This document shows positions 5,877 to 11,785 of a stretch of DNA of 18,763 nt, piece after piece. Every line of letters starts with the position of its first letter. The first letter of the stretch is position 1. The stretch comes from Lentihominibacter faecis (GTDB taxonomy: Bacteria > Bacillota > Clostridia > Peptostreptococcales > Anaerovoracaceae): the NCBI RefSeq assembly GCF_014306095.1, contig NZ_JACRWC010000034.1:1-18763 (forward strand), given 5' to 3'. The translations under genes and the position numbers were made by a program. The notes under the pieces are model-generated. The model saw nothing but the letters and a program-made list of their open reading frames with translations. It did no database searches and was not told the origin of the DNA.

Positions 5877-6683
5877 TTACTTTCCTATGGTTCCAAGAAA
5901 CAGCGTTCCGCGACTCTTGCCGTCCAGACTCTTTCGAATGATATTTTCTTTTTCTCCGTTGAGCAGCAGCATCGGGATCCCGAATTTATTGACGCGGGAA
6001 GCCGCCTCAATCTTGGAAGCGATGCCTCCTGTCCCGAAAGAACTGGTTCCGCCGATGCTGATGGTTTCTATCAGTCTGTCCGCATTCTCTACAAGATCGA
6101 TGAGCTTCGCATCGCTTTCCGTCTTCGGATCTTTATCATACACCCCGTCGATATCGCTCAAAATGATCATCAGATCGGCATTCCACAGGCTCGCTGTCAG
6201 TGCCGCCAGTGTATCGTTGTCTCCGATCTTGATTTCATCGACGCTGACGCTGTCGTTTTCATTGATCACCGGGATAACGCCTTCATCGATCAAAGTGAAC
6301 ATGGCGTTGCGAATGTTGAGCGTCCGGTGAGGATCGCTGAAATCATCCCGTGTCAAAAGGATCTGTGCCACATGTATCCCGTAGTCTGCGAAGTATTCTT
6401 TATACGCCATCATCAGCTCTACCTGACCGATCGCGCACAGAGCCTGCTTATAGTTGATATCACCTCTCCGGCTCCACTTGTTGATCGCGCCGACACCGCA
6501 TATCCCTGCTCCCGAAGAAACCAGGATCACCTGTTTTCCCATGCTGATCAGATCGTTTACCTGCTCCGCTATGTTGTGGAGGACTTTTTTATCCACCACT
6601 CCATTTTCGTCAGAGAGTACATTGCTGCCGATTTTGATGACGATCTTTTTACTGTTTTCAATCGTTTCTTTGATCTGTTCCAT
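5877..6683 (-). CDS. proB: Glutamate 5-kinase (short form without PUA domain)
   Basis: 268 residues, amino acid kinase fold. It phosphorylates glutamate with ATP to gamma-glutamyl phosphate, the committed step of proline synthesis. Diagnostic motifs are KIVIKIGSNVL (13-23), VSSGAGICG, PVINENDSVSVDEIKIGDND (substrate site), SDIDGVYDKDP and GTGGIASKIEAA (nucleotide site). The C-terminal PUA domain of the Escherichia coli enzyme is absent, as in other short ProB proteins. The ATG at 6683 is preceded by AGGAGG at a longish 12-base spacing. The gene has its own promoter immediately downstream of the spoVS terminator. The leader is only about 20 bases, so no T-box riboswitch fits. Confidence 0.95.
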   Translation of the reverse strand: MEQIKETIENSKKIVIKIGSNVLSDENGVVDKKVLHNIAEQVNDLISMGKQVILVSSGAGICGVGAINKWSRRGDINYKQALCAIGQVELMMAYKEYFADYGIHVAQILLTRDDFSDPHRTLNIRNAMFTLIDEGVIPVINENDSVSVDEIKIGDNDTLAALTASLWNADLMIILSDIDGVYDKDPKTESDAKLIDLVENADRLIETISIGGTSSFGTGGIASKIEAASRVNKFGIPMLLLNGEKENIIRKSLDGKSRGTLFLGTIGK

Positions 6684-6712
6684 TCTTTCTTTTCCCCTCC
6701 TGCATGCTACAA

Positions 6713-6741
6713 ATTATATAACATCTGCCAAAAAAGGTAAA
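6713..6741 (-). promoter_or_regulatory. Sigma-A promoter of proB-proC-Nudix operon
   Basis: Minus strand: TTTACC (6741-6736), 17-base spacer, TATAAT (6718-6713). The -35 hexamer is also the 3' arm of the spoVS terminator stem and the spacer contains its T-run, so the two signals overlap physically. Confidence 0.68.
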
Positions 6742-6764
6742 GAGGGCAGCTGCCCGTTTTTACC
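6730..6764 (-). terminator. Rho-independent terminator after spoVS
   Basis: On the minus strand GGTAAA (6764-6759) pairs with TTTACC (6741-6736). Inside, GGGC pairs with GCCC around AGCT, and a run of six T follows (6735-6730). A second GGCAGCTGCC copy at 6788-6797 can also pair with 6744-6755, giving an alternative longer hairpin. Confidence 0.8.
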
Positions 6765-6822
6765 CCCTTTTACCTGGGAAAACTTCCGGCAGCTGCCCTT
6801 TGCACAATAAGATATGCATCCC

Positions 6823-7083
6823 CTATCTCGGTTCTACGATCAGCTTGATCGCAGTCCGCTCTTCTCCTTCGATTTCAATGTCCGTAAACGCCGGAACCGA
6901 AACGAGATCGATCCCTCCCGGTGCGACGAATCCTCGCGCGATAGCAATCGCTTTTACCGCCTGATTCAGTGCTCCCGCTCCGATTGCCTGGATCTCCGCT
7001 CCGCCTTTTTCCCTCAGCACTCCGGCTAATGCTCCTGCGACCGAATTTGGATTGGATCTGGCTGATACTTTTAAAATTTCCAT
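6823..7083 (-). CDS. spoVS: Stage V sporulation protein S (SpoVS)
   Basis: An 86-residue protein that matches SpoVS along its full length: EILKVSARSNPNSVAGALAG at the start, GAGALNQAVKAIAIARGFVAPGGIDL in the middle and IEIEGEERTAIKLIVEPR at the end. It is an Alba-like small protein thought to bind nucleic acid; in Bacillus it affects spore coat assembly and septation. The ATG at 7083 has a strong AGGAGG 10 bases upstream. A TATAAT (7173-7168) lies about 85 bases before the start with no good -35 box, while a perfect Spo0A box sits further upstream at 7206-7212. This suggests activator-dependent transcription. A terminator follows at 6730-6764. Confidence 0.96.
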   Translation of the reverse strand: MEILKVSARSNPNSVAGALAGVLREKGGAEIQAIGAGALNQAVKAIAIARGFVAPGGIDLVSVPAFTDIEIEGEERTAIKLIVEPR

Positions 7084-7167
7084 TGGATAATTCCTCCTTC
7101 ATTCCGATAAAAAATATAGTATGATTTATGCTTTATATCTTTGGCGAGGTCTCTCCCTCTTTTCTAT

Positions 7168-7173
7168 ATTATA
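7168..7173 (-). promoter_or_regulatory. Candidate -10 box of spoVS
   Basis: TATAAT read on the minus strand. No TTGACA-like hexamer lies 16-18 bases upstream, which is what one sees at activator-dependent promoters. The 0A-like box at 7206-7212 would lie roughly 45-50 bases upstream of the start of transcription. Confidence 0.4.
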
Positions 7174-7205
7174 TATATGGGAAAAGCAATTTTGTGCAGG
7201 ATTCC

Positions 7206-7212
7206 TTCGACA
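7206..7212 (-). promoter_or_regulatory. Spo0A box (TGTCGAA)
   Basis: TTCGACA on plus is a perfect 0A box TGTCGAA on minus, in the strand orientation of spoVS and upstream of its -10 box. Seven bases alone occur often by chance; the position in front of a sporulation gene makes it credible. Confidence 0.45.
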
Positions 7213-7265
7213 AATTTCCTAGTGTTTTACAAGGTAATGTCAGAAAAAAGTTTTTTCTTTAATTT

Positions 7266-7272
7266 TTCGACT
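7266..7272 (-). promoter_or_regulatory. Spo0A-box-like site beside the small RNA promoter
   Basis: TTCGACT on plus reads AGTCGAA on minus, six of seven matches to the 0A box. It ends five bases before the -35 box TTGATT of the candidate small RNA promoter and is 60 bases from the perfect box at 7206. Confidence 0.3.
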
Positions 7273-7277
7273 TTTAC

Positions 7278-7306
7278 TTGATTTATCTAGCTGAGTAACC
7301 TATAAT
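7278..7306 (+). promoter_or_regulatory. Sigma-A promoter of candidate small RNA
   Basis: TTGATT (7278-7283), exactly 17 bases, TATAAT (7301-7306). Predicted start near 7313. No protein-coding gene begins between this promoter and the terminator that follows. Confidence 0.65.
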
Positions 7307-7312
7307 TAAATC

Positions 7313-7395
7313 GTGGTTATCCCCCTGATAACCTCATTAATCTCTAATCCCAATACCCCTTTTAACAAAAGAGACCTTCTCGGTCTCTTTTGTTT
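7313..7395 (+). ncRNA. Candidate small RNA (about 80 nt) with C-rich loop
   Basis: A promoter-to-terminator unit without an ORF. The predicted transcript opens with a hairpin, GGTTAT (7315-7320) and ATAACC (7328-7333), presenting a CCCCCTG loop. An unpaired pyrimidine-rich linker with CCCCTTTTAAC (7356-7366) follows, and then a 10-bp terminator. Exposed C-rich seeds followed by a terminator are typical of Gram-positive trans-acting RNAs that target Shine-Dalgarno sequences. An alternative is a short attenuator leader for the exonuclease-proA unit, but that unit seems to have its own promoter after the terminator and no antiterminator is evident. No Rfam family is recognised. Confidence 0.45.
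7367..7395 (+). terminator. Strong Rho-independent terminator of the small RNA candidate
   Basis: AAAAGAGACC (7367-7376), loop TTCTC, GGTCTCTTTT (7382-7391), a perfect 10-bp stem, followed by GTTTTTC. The stem's A-rich 5' side would also supply a U-run on the minus strand, so it may work in both directions. Confidence 0.9.
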
Positions 7396-7434
7396 TTCAC
7401 TGACTTTTCACTTTCCCTTCCAAGGCAGCCTTGC

Positions 7435-7440
7435 TATAAT
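7435..7440 (+). promoter_or_regulatory. Candidate -10 box of the exonuclease-proA unit
   Basis: TATAAT lies six bases before the exonuclease ATG at 7447. The matching -35 position (7412-7417, TTTCCC) is weak. If used, transcription would begin at or next to the A of the start codon. Confidence 0.45.
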
Positions 7441-7446
7441 ATAAGT

Positions 7447-8439
7447 ATGAAACACATTACCCTGAAAACAGAAGAAAAACTTTATCAAAGCAGGACGCTG
7501 GACTTTTATTTTAAGGGAATGCGGATCGGGGTTTTAGACATCGAAACGACCGGGCTGAACCCGGCAGTAAACCACTTTATCCTGGGAGGGCTTTACAGCG
7601 TGCCGGAGGGCACTTTGCATCAGTTCTTCGCAGAAACAAGAGCCGAAGAGGAAGAAGCGCTTTCCGGATATCTGGATATCCTCCGGGATCTGGATCTGGT
7701 CATCACCTACAACGGACGTCATTTCGACCTGCCTTTTGTGGAAAAACGCTGGAGACGCTATTCCGGAGCATCTGCCGCCCTGCCATATAATCTGGATCTC
7801 TACCTTGTGCTCAACGGACACTCTCCCATCAAACGGTTCGTGCCTAATCTGAAACAGAAAACCGTCGAAAACTACATGGGACTGTGGCAGAGCCGTGACG
7901 ATGAGATCTCCGGAGCAGAGAGCGTAGAGCTTTACAACGTTTATGAAAAAAATCACGACCCTGCTCTTGGCGAAAAGATATTGCTTCACAACAGCGATGA
8001 TATCCTGCAGCTTTCAAGACTGCTGCCTGTGATCGGCAAAAGTGATTTTCACAAAGCCATGGCAGCGCTGGGGTTTCCGGCAGGACCGCTTACCGTTCGT
8101 AAAATCAGTATCGGCAAAGACAGGCTGACGATTTCCGGCCAGCAGCGTACCTGCCGGCTGGACTACATGGGATTTCAATTCCACGACCTGGCGGTGCAGT
8201 CCCGGTTTTCCGGTAAAAATGCCGATTTCACATTAGAAGTACCTCTGATCCGGGACAGCGGACTGGGGATCCTCGATCTTCGTGCTGCAGGTCTTGATGA
8301 ACGGACTTTTGAAAAATATCCCGGATGCAGCAGCGGCTTTCTCATCGTAGAAAAAAACAGCGAAAAACAGCACCGGGAACTGAACGATTTCAGCAAACAG
8401 TTCATTGACCTGTTTCTGCGGGAAACAGGTTTGGTATAA
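7447..8439 (+). CDS. RNase H-like 3'-5' exonuclease domain protein (YprB type)
   Basis: A 330-residue protein. GVLDIETTGLNP (residues about 28-39) carries the DxE metal pair of DEDD exonucleases, TYNGRHFDLPFVEKRW is the second (YNGxxFD) motif, and LLHNSDDILQLSRLLPVI gives the third with the late aspartate. This fits the YprB ribonuclease H-like domain, presumed to degrade single-stranded nucleic acid. The C-terminal 130 residues have no motif I recognise and are probably the lineage's usual extension. The start at 7447 has no Shine-Dalgarno sequence; the -10 box lies just six bases away. A later ATG at 7519 would also lack usable spacing. The gene precedes proA by 19 bases, so they are probably cotranscribed. 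Confidence 0.82.
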   Translation: MKHITLKTEEKLYQSRTLDFYFKGMRIGVLDIETTGLNPAVNHFILGGLYSVPEGTLHQFFAETRAEEEEALSGYLDILRDLDLVITYNGRHFDLPFVEKRWRRYSGASAALPYNLDLYLVLNGHSPIKRFVPNLKQKTVENYMGLWQSRDDEISGAESVELYNVYEKNHDPALGEKILLHNSDDILQLSRLLPVIGKSDFHKAMAALGFPAGPLTVRKISIGKDRLTISGQQRTCRLDYMGFQFHDLAVQSRFSGKNADFTLEVPLIRDSGLGILDLRAAGLDERTFEKYPGCSSGFLIVEKNSEKQHRELNDFSKQFIDLFLRETGLV

Positions 8440-8458
8440 GAAAGAAAGGATATTGATC

Positions 8459-9733
8459 ATGGACTTTATTGACAGTATTAAGAAAACAAAGGAAGACAGT
8501 TTTATTCTGGCATCCCTGCCGGAAGAGATCAGAAACGATGCTCTGGAACGCATGACTAAAGCCCTTCAGGCTAACAAAGAAGCTATTTTCGAGGCGAATG
8601 CACGGGATCTGGAGCTTGCGAAGGAAGCTGGTCTGCCAGCTCCAATTGTGAACCGTCTTGTGTTTGATTCTCACAAAATGAAAAGCTGTATCGATGGGAT
8701 CTACGATCTGATCGATATGGAGGATCCTTTGTTTCAAGATCTTCTCAAGCGAGAACTTGATACGGATCTCATCCTGACAAAAACAACCTGCCCTATCGGT
8801 GTCATCGGTGTCATCTTTGAATCAAGACCGGATGCACTGGTACAGATCGCAGCACTTTGCATCAAAAGCGGCAACTGCTCCATCTTAAAAGGCGGCAGCG
8901 AAGCCAAAAACACCAACCGCATCTTATTCGACACCATCTATCAGGCCGCCACGGAGGCAGGGCTTCCGGAAGGTTTCGCTGTCCTCATCGAAGACCGTGC
9001 CAGCATAGATGAACTGCTGAAATGTCACGATTATGTAGACCTTCTCATCCCGCGCGGCTCCAACCAGTTCGTGCAGTACATCATGAACAATTCCAAGATC
9101 CCTGTAATGGGGCATGCTGACGGCATCTGTCACATCTACGTAGACGGTGCTGCCACCATCGAAAAAGCCGTGCCGATCATCATAGATTCCAAGACCCAGT
9201 ACGTGGCTGCCTGCAATACTGTGGAAACACTGCTGGTACACAAGGATATCGCGGATGTGCTGATCCCTGCACTAGCCGACGCCTCGGGCAGTAAGATCCA
9301 GTACCGCGGAGATGTACGATGCTCCATGGTGATCGACTGCGATCCAGCAGAAGAAAAGGATTTTCAGACGGAGTACCTGGACTATATCCTTTCCATCAAA
9401 GTAGTCGATGACATCGATGAAGCGATCCATCATATCAACACTTACGGATCTCATCACACTGACTGCATCATCACGGAAGATGCGGATTCCGCGGCTAAAT
9501 TCATGGCTCTCGTGGACTCCGCCGGTGTCTACCAGAACTGCTCTACACGTTTTGCGGACGGTTTCCGCTACGGTTTCGGAGCGGAAGTCGGGATCAGTAC
9601 CGGCAAGCTCCATGCACGCGGACCGGTCGGTCTGGACGGACTTGTAACTTATAAATACAAACTGGTCGGAGACGGGCAGATCGTCGCGGATTACGCCAGC
9701 GGCAAATCTTCATTCCACTTCCGGGATCTTTAG
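8459..9733 (+). CDS. proA: Glutamate-5-semialdehyde dehydrogenase (gamma-glutamyl phosphate reductase)
   Basis: 424 residues, aldehyde dehydrogenase fold, normal ProA length. It reduces gamma-glutamyl phosphate with NADPH to glutamate semialdehyde, which cyclises to the ProC substrate. Motifs include CPIGVIGVIFESRPDALVQIAALCIKSGN, ILKGGSEAKNTNR, IPRGSNQFVQYIM, IPVMGHADGICHIYVD and the catalytic cysteine in QYVAACNTVETLLVH. HARGPVGLDGLVTYKY is the C-terminal signature. ATG at 8459 has AAAGGA 8 bases upstream. It sits apart from proB-proC, on the opposite strand, following a nuclease gene. Arginine codons are mixed (AGA in only 2 of about 16), unlike the pyrimidine operon. A strong terminator follows. 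Confidence 0.97.
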   Translation: MDFIDSIKKTKEDSFILASLPEEIRNDALERMTKALQANKEAIFEANARDLELAKEAGLPAPIVNRLVFDSHKMKSCIDGIYDLIDMEDPLFQDLLKRELDTDLILTKTTCPIGVIGVIFESRPDALVQIAALCIKSGNCSILKGGSEAKNTNRILFDTIYQAATEAGLPEGFAVLIEDRASIDELLKCHDYVDLLIPRGSNQFVQYIMNNSKIPVMGHADGICHIYVDGAATIEKAVPIIIDSKTQYVAACNTVETLLVHKDIADVLIPALADASGSKIQYRGDVRCSMVIDCDPAEEKDFQTEYLDYILSIKVVDDIDEAIHHINTYGSHHTDCIITEDADSAAKFMALVDSAGVYQNCSTRFADGFRYGFGAEVGISTGKLHARGPVGLDGLVTYKYKLVGDGQIVADYASGKSSFHFRDL

Positions 9734-9776
9734 GGATTTCCTGCGCTTCTGATATCATCATACATGCAAAAACGAT

Positions 9777-9833
9777 AAAAGCCGGTTCGCAGCTTCCTTC
9801 TTAGAGGAACAGCCTGCGAATCGGCTTTTTTTA
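9777..9833. terminator. Bidirectional terminator between proA and the PTS-IIC gene
   Basis: AAAAGCCGGTTCGCAG (9777-9792) pairs with CTGCGAATCGGCTTTT (9813-9828), a 16-bp stem with one G-T pair, and is followed by a run of T on plus. The minus strand also carries a T-rich tail (TTTTATCGTTTTT). It sits between convergent genes and can serve both. Confidence 0.93.
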
Positions 9834-9841
9834 TAGGCTTA

Positions 9842-10906
9842 TTAGAGATCCAGCTTGTAGTCGCCATCCTTGATCTTGCCCGTTCTGCGGAGCACCTGAT
9901 CGATGAGGATCGTCAGCACTGCCGGGAGCACGATCTGGATCAGGAGCACCTTCCAGAGCGTGTCAAGGGTGAATCCCATGTCGGTGAACGTCCCGATCTG
10001 ACCTACCAGACCGGAAGTTCCCATACCGGCCCCTACCGGGATATTCGTCATTTTCAGAAGACACGTAGAAATCGGCCCCACGATAGCTCCTGCCAGCGTT
10101 GCAGGAAGCAGGATCCACGGATTCTTAATAATGTTGGAGATCTGGAGCATGGACGTTCCAAGTCCCTGTGCCACCAGACCGCCTACGCCGTTTTCCTTAT
10201 AACTTGCTACAGCGAAGCCTACCATCTGCGCGCAGCATCCGACAGTCGCCGCGCCTGCAGCAAGACCGGAAAGATCCAGCATGATGCAGAGAGCCGCGCT
10301 GGATATCGGTGCTGTCAGAGCCAGTCCCACTACAACGGAGATCACGATCCCGAATACGAACGGCTGCCATTCTGTCGCCGTCATGATAAGATCTCCCAGC
10401 TTCAGCATGCACCAGCCGATGGCAGGACCTATGAGCTTGGCTCCGATGCCTCCCATGATCAGCGTTACCGCCGGCGTTACCAGGATATCCACTTTAGTTT
10501 CCTTAGAAACCATCTTGCCGAATTCCGCGCCCAGCGCTACCGCAACGAATGCTCCTGCAGGGCCGCCGGCTACATCGATGCCAAATCCAGTCATCGTCGC
10601 ACCCATCATTCCAGTCACCACGCTGGTAAACAGCACCAGAGGCGGTGCTTTCAGGCTCCACGCCACGGCTACACCGATGGCGGCACCCATATAGGTCTTC
10701 GCGATCCCGCCGATCTCCACGCAGAACGCAGATACTGCATTGTCGCCGAATAAATTAGCCGTCTGGGTTCCCAGCGTATCGAAAATAACGCCGATCAGAA
10801 GCGATCCGAACAACCCCAGCGCCATGGCGGAAAGCGCATCCTGCAGATACCGCTTCGCTGATATTTCAATGTCTTTTCGTTTCAAAAAACTTACTTTCTC
10901 TTCCAT
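9842..10906 (-). CDS. Orphan PTS-IIC-like membrane protein (PTS_EIIC_2 family), candidate niacin-linked transporter
   Basis: A 354-residue, very hydrophobic protein with about nine membrane segments and the Gly/Ala-rich organisation of the PTS_EIIC_2 family (for example MGAAIGVAVAWSLKAPPLVLF, GGPAGAFVAVALGAEFGKMVSKETKVDILVTP, TNIPVGAGMGTSGLVGQI). No IIA, IIB or HPr partner lies nearby and no sugar-enzyme gene adjoins it, so sugar phosphotransfer is not supported. It is divergent to niaR, and a palindrome overlaps its -35 box. The inference is import of nicotinate/nicotinamide or a related compound under NiaR control. The ATG at 10906 has AGGG 8-9 bases upstream. It shares a terminator with proA. 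Confidence 0.82.
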   Translation of the reverse strand: MEEKVSFLKRKDIEISAKRYLQDALSAMALGLFGSLLIGVIFDTLGTQTANLFGDNAVSAFCVEIGGIAKTYMGAAIGVAVAWSLKAPPLVLFTSVVTGMMGATMTGFGIDVAGGPAGAFVAVALGAEFGKMVSKETKVDILVTPAVTLIMGGIGAKLIGPAIGWCMLKLGDLIMTATEWQPFVFGIVISVVVGLALTAPISSAALCIMLDLSGLAAGAATVGCCAQMVGFAVASYKENGVGGLVAQGLGTSMLQISNIIKNPWILLPATLAGAIVGPISTCLLKMTNIPVGAGMGTSGLVGQIGTFTDMGFTLDTLWKVLLIQIVLPAVLTILIDQVLRRTGKIKDGDYKLDL

Positions 10907-10926
10907 ATCTTTCCCTCATTCATAGT

Positions 10927-10963
10927 TGTAACGATATTCTGTAACGATCCTTTTGATTGTAAC
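10927..10963. repeat. TGTAAC direct repeats in the PTS-IIC leader
   Basis: TGTAACGAT occurs at 10927-10935 and 10940-10948 (13-base period), and TGTAAC again at 10958-10963. The third copy overlaps the -10 box of the PTS-IIC promoter. Regular spacing suggests a protein-binding site, but no regulator is assigned. Confidence 0.4.
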
Positions 10964-10985
10964 AAAGTAGAGGAGTAAGTGTCAA
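10956..10985 (-). promoter_or_regulatory. Sigma-A promoter of the PTS-IIC gene
   Basis: Minus strand: perfect TTGACA (10985-10980), 18-base spacer, TACAAT (10961-10956, five of six). Predicted start near 10949, leaving a leader of about 43 bases to the ATG at 10906. Confidence 0.78.
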
Positions 10986-10989
10986 GACA
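10980..10989. promoter_or_regulatory. Candidate NiaR operator TGTCAAGACA
   Basis: A perfect 4+2+4 palindrome, TGTCAAGACA on plus and TGTCTTGACA on minus, that contains the whole -35 hexamer of the PTS-IIC promoter. A TGTC-N2-GACA core agrees with the NiaR/YrxA operator as I remember it, and niaR is the adjacent gene. A repressor bound here would block the transporter promoter. Confidence 0.55.
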
Positions 10990-11002
10990 TGAGTCTATTT
11001 CA

Positions 11003-11031
11003 TTGAATTGTCTTTTTTCCTGTGGTAAGAT
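11003..11031 (+). promoter_or_regulatory. Possible sigma-A promoter of niaR
   Basis: TTGAAT (11003-11008), 17-base spacer, TAAGAT (11026-11031). Each box matches four of six positions. Start near 11038, about 20 bases before the ATG. The candidate operator is 13 bases upstream, so autoregulation is possible but not obvious. Confidence 0.45.
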
Positions 11032-11057
11032 AAGGGAAAAGAAGGGAGAGTCGATTT

Positions 11058-11588
11058 ATGAATACATTAACAACAGAAACGCGACGTGAAAAAATAAAAG
11101 AAATGCTGCAGAAAACGGATCATCCTGTCACAGCTTCTTCTCTGGCAGAGCACTTTTCTGTCAGCCGCCAGATCATCGTCGGTGATATTGCTCTCCTGCG
11201 AGCTTCCGGGCTGCAGATCCTGGCCACCCCGCGAGGATATCTGATGGATTCCCCATCAGTGCAGGAGGATAAAAACCTGGGAATGATCGCATGCCGCCAT
11301 ACTCCGGAGCAGCTTCGGGACGAACTATACACCATCGTCGATGGTGGCGCCACAGTCGTTGATGTCACCATCGAACATACACTGTACGGAGAGCTTTCCG
11401 GTAAACTGGATCTCGCTTCCCGCTATGATGTAGACGCTTTTATCAGGAAAGTCGAGGAAGAAAAAAACAGCATTCCACTCAGCGCTCTCACAGACGGCGT
11501 CCATCTGCATCGGATCCGCTATCGTGATGCAGAAAGCTTCACACGGATCAAAGAGGCTCTACGGGAAAAGCATATCCTTATTGACTAG
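11058..11588 (+). CDS. niaR: NiaR (YrxA)-type transcriptional repressor of NAD synthesis/niacin uptake
   Basis: 176 residues. An N-terminal winged helix of the HTH_11 type (residues 8-62; TASSLAEHFSVSRQIIVGDIALLRASG) is followed by a 3H domain (about 75-172) named for three conserved histidines, here H81, H107 and H149/H151. This architecture is that of NiaR, which binds niacin and represses genes for NAD synthesis or niacin transport. The ATG at 11058 has GAAGGGAGAG about 10 bases upstream. No nad or pnc gene adjoins it; the only linked gene is the divergent PTS-IIC protein, whose -35 box carries an operator-like palindrome. Confidence 0.93.
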   Translation: MNTLTTETRREKIKEMLQKTDHPVTASSLAEHFSVSRQIIVGDIALLRASGLQILATPRGYLMDSPSVQEDKNLGMIACRHTPEQLRDELYTIVDGGATVVDVTIEHTLYGELSGKLDLASRYDVDAFIRKVEEEKNSIPLSALTDGVHLHRIRYRDAESFTRIKEALREKHILID

Positions 11589-11629
11589 CACTCTTAAAAG
11601 CTGGTGGAAATCTATCCCGGTAAATCGAC

Positions 11630-11785
11630 ATGCGTCAGTTTCAGCAGCTGGATATCACCACTTTTGAATCACACGAAAAGATCCTGGATGCTCTGCTGCC
11701 CGGCGGGCTCTTTGCAGCACAAAAAACCAAAAGGATGCGATCTTTCACGCATCCTTTTTCATATACATTATGTAGCTCTGTTTAG
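11630..11785 (+). pseudogene. Possible 5' remnant of a flavin reductase-like gene
   Basis: An open frame of 51 codons starting at ATG 11630. Its first 33 residues (LDITTFESHEKILDALLPGG, then LFAAQ) resemble, from memory, the N-terminus of a flavin reductase-like FMN-binding family that continues with a Lys/Asp/Gly turn and NTMTxSWG. That continuation is missing: after residue 33 the frame runs straight into the terminator hairpin at 11729 and ends at TAG 11785. There is no convincing ribosome binding site. It could be a decayed gene fragment or chance similarity. Confidence 0.35.
11729..11759. terminator. Bidirectional terminator between niaR region and hom
   Basis: AAAAGGATGCG (11729-11739), loop of eight, CGCATCCTTTT (11748-11758), then T. 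The 11-bp perfect stem with A-run and T-run on its two sides can end transcription from niaR on plus and from the homoserine dehydrogenase gene on minus. Confidence 0.9.

Larger units (their letters stand above)
7084..7446. other. 363-bp intergenic region between spoVS and the exonuclease
   Basis: The stretch holds no protein gene that I can support. It is A+T-rich and contains, in order, the spoVS leader and -10 box, two Spo0A-box-like TTCGAC sites, a near-perfect AGAAAAAA/TTTTTTCT inverted repeat (7242-7258), a sigma-A promoter at 7278-7306, a short transcript candidate ending in a strong terminator (7313-7395), and the -10 box of the exonuclease gene at 7435-7440. The main items are listed separately. 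Confidence 0.7.

Noticed and set aside
6684..6712. T-box riboswitch controlling proB
   Set aside because: The leader after the predicted start is only about 20 bases and the AGGGTGGNACCGCG motif is absent.
5823..6740. 305-codon plus-strand frame opposite proB
   Set aside because: The opposite strand encodes a textbook ProB; this frame has no start signal or conserved motif.
7144..7163. Pairing of the small RNA terminator arm with the spoVS leader (GGTCTCT/AGAGACC)
   Set aside because: Only about seven bases, and they would be locked inside the terminator stem, so chance is the better explanation.
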